From assembly GCA_964016885.1 (NCBI GenBank), contig OZ024740.1, positions 293,495,217-293,559,216 on the forward strand: DNA of 64,000 nucleotides, in the 5' to 3' direction. Below the pieces are notes generated by a model. It worked only from the letters and a program-made list of their open reading frames with translations. It was not told the origin of the DNA and did not search any database. Each line of letters opens with the position of its first letter. The first letter of the stretch is position 1. Both the position numbers and the translations under genes were made by a program. Positions 35,101 to 47,100 of the stretch are shown here, piece by piece. This stretch comes from Eledone cirrhosa. Taxonomy: Eukaryota; Mollusca; Cephalopoda; Octopoda; Eledonidae.

Positions 35101-38100
35101 TGGTTGTCATCACAATGGTTGTCTTCATAAAGTTTGTCATCACAATGGTTGTCATCACAATGGTTGTCATCACAATGATTGTCATCACAATGGTTGTCAT
35201 GACAATGGTTGTCATGACAATGGTTGTCATCACAATGATTGTCATCACGATGGTTGTCATCACAATGGTTGTCATCACAATGGTTGTCATCATGATGGTT
35301 GTCATCACAATGGTTGTCATCACAATGGTTGTCATCACAATGATTGTCATCACAATGGTTGTCATCACAATGGCTGTCATCACAATGGCTGTCATCACAA
35401 TGGTTGTCATCATGATCCTTGTCATCCCAATGGTTGTCATCACGATGGTTGTCATCCCAATGGTTGTCATCCCAATGGTTGTCATCACAATGGTTGTCAT
35501 CCCAATGGCTGTCATCACAATGGTTGTCATCATAATGGCTGTCATCACAATGGTTGTCATAACAATGGTTGTCATAACAATGGTTGTCATCACAATGGTT
35601 GTCATCACAATGGTTGTCATCACGATGGTTGTCATCACAATGGTTGTCATCACGATGGTTGTCATCACAATGGTTGTCATCATGATGCTTGTCATCACAA
35701 TGGTTGTCATCACAATGGTTGTCATCACAATGGTTGTCATAACAATGGTTGTCATAACAATGGTTGTCATAACAATGGTTGTCATCACAATGGTTGTCAT
35801 CACGATGGTTGTCATCACAATGGTTGTCATCACGATGGTTGTCATCACAATGGTTGTCATCATGATGCTTGTCATCACAATGGTTGTCATCACAATGGTT
35901 GTCATCACAATGGTTGTCATCACAATGGTTGTCATAACAATGGTTGTCATAACAATGGTTGTCATAACAATGGTTGTCATCACAATGGTTGTCATCACGA
36001 TGGTTGTCATCACAATGGTTGTCATCACGATGGTTGTCATCACAATGGTTGTCATCATGATGCTTGTCATCACAATGGTTGTCATCACAATGGTTGTCAT
36101 CATGATGGTTGTCATCACAATGGTTGTCATCACGATGGTTGTCATCACGATGGTTGTCATCACGATGGTTGTCATCATGATGGTTGTCATCACAATGCTT
36201 GTCATTATGATGGTTGTCATCACAATGGTTGTGATCATGATGGTTGTCATCCCAATGGTTGTCATCACAATGGTTGTCATCATAATGGTTGTGATCATGA
36301 TGGTTGTCATCATAATGGTTGTCATCACAATGGTTGTCATCACAATGGTTGTGATGATGATGGTTGTCATCCCAATGGTTGTCATCACAATGGTTGTCAT
36401 CACGATGGTTGTCATCACAATGGTTGTCATCACAATGCTTGTCATCACAGTGGTTGTGATCCTCATGTTTGTCACTGAGATGGTTGTCACTGTGTATGTA
36501 GTTGTTTTGCTGGTTGTCACTGTATTTTTTGTCACTGTGTTGATTGTCATCATGATAGTTGTCATAGTGACGGTTGTCATAGTGATGGTTGTCACTGTGT
36601 TGGTTGGTATCACAATGGTTGAAAACATCATGTTTGTCACTGTGATAATATTCATTTTCATGGCTGTTATTGCCACCACAATTGCAATTAGAATCACCAT
36701 TATCATTACAATTAGAATCAACATTATCATTACAGTCATTTCCAACAACCATTAGAAGTTGAGCCAATGAGAGAGCCTGCACATCAGCTAGAAATAGTAG
36801 TCACACTTCTTCATATCACACCTTACTGACAAAAAAACAAACACTTTGTACAACGTAGTGATAGATATACTAAAACAACAGCATATTCTTGGCTGGAATA
36901 CAATTGATCATAACTTGAGTCTAAATAACCAATACAAGAAAATTACGAATAGGTTTTGTGGTTCAGTAGTAAAACAGCTCTAGGATAGCTGGCTGAGAAA
37001 CTGCTTCATGGCATGCAAAGATAGAACTTTCATGGTTGGAACGCTATGGTTCATAGATCTATTCAGTAAGGGATGATCTGACCCTTAAACACAAGTGAAA
37101 ATCAAAAATTCAAATCACCATGATGTGGTGATAACAAAACAATACTTGACTATATAAGATATGAATCCAAATACAATAACAGGCTTCACATCATTTCCAC
37201 CTGCTAAATACCAAATTTCACACACAATAACAGTAAGTAGAGTTGGGATCTGGGGGCCAAGCATGCTGGAAGTCTCCACTGCTACAGTCTCTACCACAAA
37301 CCTATCCGAGTGCAACTGATACTTTGACAGTTTGCCTTCTTCAGTTTGGGGAGCAGCAGAGCCTGGGCTGATAGCCAAATGCACCAGGTTGACATTTTGG
37401 GTGTTAAAGATAATGTATTTCAGTTGCTTCTTAAAATTCAAACATATTTGAAACTCAAATGAGAATGTTTTTTTTTAGTTTTTTTTATTATACATAAGTG
37501 TTGAAATTTTTATTCACAGCTGTATAAATAACATTACAGAATTAAATTCTTTGTTTTTAAAATATGAATGAAAGTAACGTCTGAAAAAGTATTCTCCCCC
37601 ACCAACTAAATTACCTTCCATCTCTGGGTCCCAGCTGACAGGATGGAGAATGCATTGCCCCAGAGGGCAGTGAGGGAGATGTTCTGGAACAGCCACTCTA
37701 CCTCGCAGGGCTTGTACCTGCTGGTGGCCAACAACAATTGTTCACAATCCTTTCAGAATAAAAATATAAACTCAAAATTTCCATTGACCCTTGTAGTGTG
37801 ATGTGTGGCCAATTGTCGAACTTGGTGGTGAATTGATGGTCATTTTCGTTTTTTTTTTTCTTTTCTCTCGCTTTAATTGTATAATTTGGTGCATTGTAAG
37901 GTTCCTAGCAATATTCAATTGTATTTATTATATGTTTTTATATTTGTGTCTATATTTTCATTCTGAAAGAATTGTGAACAATTTATAATATTATTTATAC
38001 AACTATAAATAAAACACACTATTGAGTTTAGAAGAGAATGTGTTTCAGTTCGTTCTTACCACTTTCATAACTGCATTTCTAATGAAATACAGTGTATTTC

Positions 38101-41100
38101 AATTAGTTAATAAAGAATTTTGAAGGATTTACTAAAATTATAAATCATTTTATTACTAAGATTGTAACTTAATGTAAGGTTCTTATATAAAATTATGTTG
38201 GAAGATTTTAAGTAAAATTGGTAATCTTTAAAATGGGTGGTTTTATTTCATAGAAGCAGAGCCGGTTTTGGCTGGGTTGGTAACATTTGTTATTTTGAAA
38301 CGCAAATGAGAAAGTTAATTTATAAATAAGGTGAGATAACTAAAGATAACTAAAAAAGCATATCTCAGGTTTTTTTCTAAAACATAAAAATAGAATTTCA
38401 AAAAATATTCTTACGTGTTTAATACATCAATATCATAGGCCTTGTCAATCAATTGACCCTCTGAACCAACAACAACACCAATGAGTAGAGGAGTACTCTT
38501 TTTATCCTCTCCTTCTTTAACAAATGCAGCTTTCATTTCCTAAAAGAAATAGACATTAGTATATAACAAATATATATCAGCTCAGGTACATACATATGAA
38601 CTTATATACATATGAATGTATATACATACGTATATAAGTATATCGTGCCATTGTAATAGAGCCAAACAAGGCATTTAGTCTTGGCTGCTGGAACGTATGG
38701 ACGCTGCTTGACAGGGATTCCTTGGAGCGTCCTGAACGAAGGACCGCTCTTGTAGCAAAGGAGCTTCGACGTTACGATCTTGACATCGTGGCTTTATCTG
38801 AGATAAGGTTAGCTGGAGATGATCATCTTACAGAATTTTGTGGAGAATATACATTCTTCTGGAAAGGAAGAGATGAAGGAACCAGAAGAGAGGCTGGGGT
38901 AGCATTTGCTGTTAAGACTGTTCTTGTGAATAAATTAGAAGAATTCCCAGTAGGGATTAGTGAGCGTATTATGTCCATGAGAATTCCGCTGGATAAAGGA
39001 AGATATGCGACCCTGGTGAGTGTGTATGCTCCAACTATGAATTCTGTCGATGAAGAAAAAGTGTCCTTTTACCATGCCTTGAAAGGTGTTTTAAAAAATA
39101 TCCCTCAGGCAGACAAAGTCATCGTGCTTGGTGACTTTAATGCTAGAGTGGGTAGGGATTTTAACACATGAAATGTAATCGGAAGGCATGGGGTGGGAAA
39201 GTGTAACAACAATGGTATGCTCCTGCTGCAGATGTGTGAGGAGCTGGATCTGTGTGTTACCAACACCATGTTCCAACAAAAGAACAAATTCAAGACCACA
39301 TGGATGCATCCTGCATCTAAGGAATGGCATCTTTTGGACTACGTCCTAGTCAGGATGCGTGACAGACAGGATGTGCAGTGTGTTCGTGCTCTTCGTGAAG
39401 CTGAGTGCTGGACGGACCACCGCCTGGTACGCGCAAAAGTGAAACTAATCACTAAATGTAAAATCTGGGCTCCTGGTGTTGCCCTACCCAGAAGATTGAA
39501 TGCTGCTCGTCTTAAGGATAAAAATGCGAAGAGGTCATTGCAAGAAGAGATGCAGGTTGCAGATCTTGGTGAGGATTGGCCGACCCTTAAAAAGTCAGTT
39601 TATGATGTAGACAGGCGTGTTCTGGGATTGGTGCAGAGAAAACATCAGTACTGGTTTAATGAGAATGATGTACATATACAAGACTTGTTGGCTGATAAGA
39701 GGCGTGCTCTGTCACGCTACTTGACGGCAAAACCACAGGAGAGGAATACGTTGCATAAGGAACTCAAGGATGTGAAATCATGTGTTAGGCGGAGTCTTTC
39801 TCAGATGAAGGATCAGTGGTGGAGTGAGAAGGCTGATGAGATACAAACTGCGTCAGATTCCAGTAACACAAAGCTGTTGTACAGTCTCTTGCGTGAAGTT
39901 TATGGACCGTCTTCTTCTCTGGTGACACCGCTTCACAGCAAGGATGGCAAAGAATTTCTTCACGACTCACAAGCAATTCTACGAAGGTGGCGAGAACACT
40001 TTGATGATCTTTTGAATCAGCCTTCTGTCATCAATGAAGATTTCCTCAATCTCATTCCAGAACCTCCGATGCTTGTGGAGGTTGCAGTGGCTCGAAGCTG
40101 AACAGTGGAAGGTCTCCAGGTATGGATGGCATACATGCTGAGCTCCTACAATATGGTGGGGAGAGACTCCTGCAACATCTTCACTCTTTGTTTGGCAGGA
40201 TATGGGCTAATGAATCCGTACCCGAGGACTGGAGAGACGCAGTAATGGTGGTCTTGTACAAGGGAAAGGGTAACAGGAATGATTGTGGGAACTACAGAGG
40301 TATATCATTGCTTTCTGTCGTAGGGAAAGTTTTATGTAGGGTGCTTCTGGACCGTCTGCTGACACACATTGCAGATTGTGTTCTTCCTGAAAGTCAATCT
40401 GGTTTTCGTGCTGGACGCGGCACTACTGATGTGATCTTCTCAGCTAGACAGCTCCAGGAGAAGTGCATGGAACAAGGTTTGGAACTGTATCAGGTTTTTG
40501 TCGATCTGACAAAAGTTTTCGATACTGTTAACAGAGATGCATTATGGAAGGTTCTCCAGAAACTTGGTTGCCCTGATAAGTTCCTTGCTTTAGTTAGGTC
40601 TTTCCATGACGACATGAAGGCTTGGGTTAATGTCGGAGGTAACATGTCGGAGCCTATCTTAGTAAAAAATTGAGTGAAACAGGGGGATATTCGAGCACCG
40701 ACCCTGTTTGCCATATACTTTGCAATGGTTTTCTGTATTGCATTCAGGAATTGCGAGCATGGTGTTTACATCTGATATCGAACCTCAGGCAGCATATTTA
40801 ACATCAGGCGCTTTGCTGCTAAGACAAAAGTATTTACATCAATCATAAGAGACCTCTTGTATGCAGATGATTGTGATCTTGTAGCGCACACAGAGAGTGA
40901 TATGCAGCACATTTTGAATGCATTTTCTGACACTTGCACTTCCCTAGGATTGACTGTTAGTCTCAAGAAAACCGTCGTCATGTACCAACCTGCTCCTGGT
41001 ACAGTACAGTGAACCAAATATCTATGTGTATGGTAAACGACTTGGAGTGGTTGATCAGTTTGTCTACCTAGGAAGCACTGTCAATCGATACATCAACCTT

Positions 41101-44100
41101 GATAGTGAAATCTCACTTAGGATTAGGAAAGCAAGTGATGCTTTCGGAAAGCTAGAAAGGCGACTCTGGGGTCGAGACATATGCAAGAAGACAAAGGTAA
41201 AGGTGTACAAGGCATGTGTGCTCTCTTCTTTTTTTTATGCCTGCGAGACCTGGGTCACATATCGACACCACCTTAAGCAATTGGAGCGTTTCCATCAGAT
41301 GTGTCTCAGACGGATCCATGGCATTCACTGGAGGGAGCACATCAGTGATGTTGAGATTTTGGAAAGCTCTATGTGTGACAGTATAGAAGCTCTTGTGCTT
41401 AAGCAATGACTCCGTTGGAGTGGTCACCTTGCCAGGATGAAGGATTCTAGAATACCAAAACAACTCTTTTATGGAGAGTTAGTTAAAGGAAAACGACCGC
41501 CACATAAACCAAAAAAGAGGTATAAGGATTCCTTGAAAGCCTCTTTGAAAGACGCTAACATCTCTGCTGATACATGGGAAAATATTGCTGCTGATCGTAA
41601 TAAATGGAGAAAGACTGTATATGAGGGAAAAGTTGCCTTTGAGGCATCTCGAATCGGACACGAGAAAGTAAAGCGGGATGTGAGGAAGGGCATTGCTGTT
41701 GCACTTCCAGACGGCGAGGGTCCTCCTATGGTGCTGACATGCAGTACTCGAAAGTCATCTTCGCAGTCATAAAGTAAGACCAGTGGTTGACTACCAGGCT
41801 GCTGTTGGAGATGCTACTCATCATGCTTGCCAAGCATGTGGTAGAGAATGTAAATCAGCAGGAGGGCTCAAACGACATGCAAAAGTACATGAACTCCAAC
41901 CACAGCCGACTATTCCCAGTTAATATTTTGGTTGCCAACTCTGTGCAAGACATTTTAGATCATTGGCTGGGCTAAAAAGCCACATTCGATCGCAGCGGTG
42001 TTAATTGCTATCGTGTGTGTATGTGTGTATAGATATGTTTATGTGCGTGTGTGTGTGTGTATATTCGGAGGTTTCCCCCCTATTGGGGAATTTTTCATTG
42101 TTTCAATTTTCATTTTTATTGTTTATATATATATATGTTTCTATGTTTTTTTTTCTTTTCTTATATAAATAATAAAAATATTTACATGCACAAAACCCAC
42201 ATTGTACAGTCCTGTGCCGTCTGTAATGTTTTTCTTGATGTCAGCCCTTGTGGCCAATAAAGAAATCACTATTGTTGTCGTTATTATTGTTGTTGTTATT
42301 ATTATTATTATTATTATTATTGTTATTAATATATATATATATACATATACATATTTTTTTTTTCTCGTGTAATGGCCATACTCGATAACGAGGGGGCAGC
42401 CATCATATATGTACATATATAACTACATACATGATGGCTGCAACTCGATTTCGAGTAATGCCATCACTTGATACTTAAGCTTGAGCATCAGGGACATTAC
42501 TTTTTTAGTCCTGCTAGGGACTTGCCTATGCCCAGCAATACCATGCATCGCAAAAAGTGTCACATATCAAATGATGCCTGTGGTTGAAGCTTTTTTAAAT
42601 GAGGAAAGGCTTTGCATGGGGCCATTCCCACTCTCTGAACATTGAATGCATTTGCCCAAAAATAAGAACTGGTCTACATCATTGGATGAAAACGAAGTCA
42701 CAGGTTTTATATCAGAGTGACCTTCTCCTAGATGTCTTAATGAAGACTAGGAGTCTCTCGTTAAAAAAAAAAAAAACACACATATACATTAACAATTAAC
42801 AGTGCTGCGATTGAATGTGGCTTTTTAGGCTTTTTAGTCAATGATCTAAAATGATCTAAAATGTCTTGCACAGAGTTGGCAACCATGATAAAAACATTCA
42901 CATGCATACATACGTATATATACACACTCATACATATAACATATATACATATACACACACAAACATACACGTACTTTAAAAGTGATGGGTTGATTAAATA
43001 TTATAGCCATATACTATGTCAGAATAAAAGACAGGGTGGTCACTGCTAAACTATATTTGTTCATCTGTTTACTAAGCTAGAGCTGAGCTGGGGCTAAACA
43101 GCTGCAACAAACTAGCTCTGAGTTCAGCGCAATATGGTTACCATTATAGGAAATAGGCTTAAAAATACAATTTAGTTTTTAACAAACATTTGCCTGTTTT
43201 GTAATGAAGGAATATTGAAAATTAGGTTTAATAACTAAATGCTGCAGGAGCATTTTGTTTGACACTATCATTTCTGCCAATATAGTGCCCGACATAATAG
43301 ATATAAGCTTAGAATGTCAAGTTTGGTACTTATTTTCAACCCCAAATAATGAAAGGTAATATTGCCCTTGGTTTGTTTCTATATTCAGAATGTAAAGAGC
43401 TGCAATTAAATACTGAAAAATATTTTGTTCAACACATATTTAGCACAAAGCCACCAATGCTGGGGAATGCATATAATCAAATATATTGATTGCAGCACTT
43501 TACTTAAATCTTATTTTATCAATTGTAGAATATTAGAAGAAGCAAATTATGCAAAATATTGTCAACAGTTTAAAGTTACCTTGAGTAGCATTGCTAACCT
43601 CTCTTTGTCTATATCACTACTGCCTCTTTTTGTAGGATACTCCCAGGAAATATCTAAGCCATCAAAATTATTGTTGCGTAGAAATTTGATTGCTCCATTG
43701 ATGAAGTGTCTGCGGGTTTCGTGATTAACTACAATATTGACAAATGGCATGGATCCAACATTCCAGCCACCAACAGCAAGTAATGTCTTCAGGTTTGTAT
43801 GTGAACTTTTCAGATTATTAACTCTTCTATACCTGTAAATAAGAGAAGTGTAAATGCAGCAGAAATATAAGTTAGAAGATAAATATTGATCTCTAATATA
43901 GATCTTTTTACAGGCATAATGTCATATATTTGATTCCTGGACCAGGTTGTGCATTGTGTTCTCAAGCAAAACACTCAATTACATGTTGCTCCAGTATACT
44001 GAGCTGAAAATGAGTACCAGTAGTAGCTGGGGGTTAATTCCAAGATGGACTAGCATCCTATCAAGTTGAGATGTCTTATACTCTCATCACTTAACGTTGA

Positions 44101-47100
44101 TGAAACTGGAACAAGCACTGGCCTGATGAGCTTCTAGGCTCGTGTCAGAATTTAATATTGATTTTAGTCTGCCTCCGTAGTCTGTTTCACCACACATCAT
44201 TGACTCTTGCAGCCTCTCTCTCTACTACTATCTAAATTCTTCCCACCTACCCTCTCTCATACTCACTACCCACATTACTGAGGGATAGCTGCCCACACAT
44301 AAATTGGGACATCTCAGCTCTGTATATAACTACTTTATAAGCCTCTCCTCACACACTATATTTGTTTCTAGTTTTGGCACAAGGCCAGCAATTATGCCAG
44401 TGTATTACTGGTACTTTATTTTGTCGACTTCATAAGGATGAAAGGCAAAGTTAACTTCGGTGGGATTTGAACTCAGACCGTAAAGGGGTGTAACTTTATG
44501 CTGCAAAGCATGGCGTCTGACCATCTACCGATACTTCCAATCCACCACAGTATAATAAGCTGGTTGTTCTCATTTTCTCTCTGTTTTAGGACATTTTCAT
44601 GACCCGAACACTTACTTTCACCCTCCTTCATCCTCAGCAAGCAGCATCTAGCTGCTGTTCTCTCCACAACTGCAATGCCACTTTTGATATGCTCTCATGT
44701 CTTCATCCCACACTTATTATTGCCTCTCTCTCTGCCCAAGAAACATTCTACTGCTGGTTCCACAATAAAATATACCCAGCGCACTCTGTCAAGTGGTAGT
44801 GTTGGGTCCACAATAAAATACACCCAGCACACTCTGTAAAGTGGTAGTGTTGGGTCCACAATAAAATACACCCAGCACACTCTGTAAAGTGGTAGTGTTG
44901 GGTCCACAATAAAATACACCCAGCACACTCTGTAAAGTGGTAGTGTTGGGTCCACAATAAAATACACCCAGCACACTCTGTAAAGTGGTAGTGTTGGGTC
45001 CACTATAAAATACACCCAGCACACTCTGTAAAGTGGTAGTGTTGTGTCCACAATAAAATACACCCAGCACACTCTGTAAAGTGGTAGTGTTGGGTCCACA
45101 ATAAAATACACCCAGCACACTCTGTAAAGTGGTAGTGTTGGGTCCACAATAAAATACACCCAGCACACTCTGTCAAGTGGTAGTGTTGGGTCCACAATAA
45201 AATACACCCAGCACACTCTGTCAAGTGGTAGTGTTGGGTCCACAATAAAATACACCCAGCACACTCTGTCAAGTGGTAGTGTTGGGTCCACAATAAAATA
45301 CACCCAGCACACTCTGTCAAGTGGTAGTGTTGGGTCCAAATAAAATACACCCAGCACACTCTGTCAAGTGGTAGTGTTGGGTCCACAATAAAATACACCC
45401 AGCACACTCTGTCAAGTGGTAGTGTTGGGTCCACAATAAAATACACCCAGCACACTCTGTCAAGTGGTAGTGTTGGGTCCACAATAAAATACACCCAGCA
45501 CACTCTGTCAAGTGGTAGTGTTGAGTCCACAATAAAATACACCCAGCACACTCTGTCAAGTGGTAGTGTTGGGTCCACAAGAAAATACACCCAGCACACT
45601 CTGTCAAGTGGTAGTGTTGGGTCCACAATAAAATACACCCAGCCCACTCTGTCAAGTGGTAGTGTTGGGTCCACAATAAAATAGACCCAGCACATCCTGT
45701 CAAGTGGTAGTGTTGGGTCCACAATAAAATACACCCAGCACACTCTGTAAAGTGGTAGTGTTGGGTCCACAATAAAATACACCCAGCACACTCTGTAAAG
45801 TGGTAGTGTTGGGTCCACAATAAAATACACCCAACACACTCTGTCAAGTGGTAGTGTTGAGTCCACAATAAAATACACCCAGCCCACTCTGTCAAGTGGT
45901 AGTGTTGGGTCCACAATAAAATACACCCAGCACACACTGTCAAGTGGTAGTGTTGGGTCCACAATAAAATACACCCAGCACACTCTGTCAAGTGGTAGTG
46001 TTGAGTCCACAATAAAATACACCCAGCCCACTCTGTCAAGTGGTAGTGTTGGGTCCACAATAAAATACACCCAGCACACTCTGTCAAGTGATAGTGTTGG
46101 GTCCACAATAAAATACACCCAACACACTCTGTCAAGTGGTAGTGTTGGGTTCACAATAAAATACACCCAGCACACTCTGTCAAGTGGTAGTGTTGGGTCC
46201 ACAATAAAATACACCCAGCACACTCTGTCAAGTGGTAGTGTTGGGTCCACAATAAAATACACCCAGCACACTCTGTCAAGTGGTAGTGTTAAATCCACAA
46301 TAAAATACACCCAGCACACTCTGTCAAGTGGTAGTGTTAGGTCCACAATAAAATACACCCAGCACACTCTGTCAAGTGGTAGTGTTGGGTCCACAATAAA
46401 ATACACCCAGCACACTCTGTCAAGTGGTAGTGTTGGGTCCACAATAAAATACACCCAGCACACTCTGTCAAGTGGTAGTGTTGAGTCCACAATAAAATAC
46501 ACCCAGCACACTCTGTAAAGTGGTAATACACCCAGCACACTCTGTCAAGTGGTAGTGTTGGGTCCACAATAAAATACACCCAGCACACTCTGTCAAGTGG
46601 TAGTGTTAGGTCCACAATAAAATACACCCAGCACACTCTCTCAAGTGGTAGTGTTGGGTCCACAATAAAATACACCCAGCACACTCTGTCAAGTGGTAGT
46701 GTTGGGTTCACAATAAAATACACCCAGCCCACTCTGTCAAGTGGTAGTGTTGGGTCCACAATAAAATACACCCAGCAAACTCTGTCAAGTGGTAGTGTTG
46801 GGTTCACAATAAAATACACCCAGCACACTCTGTCAAGTGGTAGTGTTGGGTCCACAATAAAATACACCCAGCACACTCTGTAAAGTGGTAGTGTTGGGTC
46901 CACAATAAAATACACCCAGCACACTCTGTAAAGTGGTAGTGTTGGGTCCACAATAAAATACACCCAGCACACACTGTCAAGTGGTAGTGTTGGGTTCACA
47001 ATAAAATACACCCAGCCCACTCTGTCAAGTGGTAGTGTTGGGTCCACAATAAAATACACCCAGCACACTCTGTCAAGTGGTAGTGTTGGGTCCACAATAA

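Noticed and set aside
33839..36755. Open frames of over 950 codons on both strands (Thr/Met/Val-rich and Asp/His/Asn-rich)
   Set aside because: They are translations of the 15-bp satellite, whose length is a multiple of 3. The metal-binding look of the Asp/His repeat is a by-product of GATGAC/CAT triplets.
38722..39171. Host endonuclease/phosphatase-type gene
   Set aside because: Proteins like this are often annotated as craniofacial development protein 2-like, but here it is continuous with RT and LINE 3' parts and is broken by a TGA.
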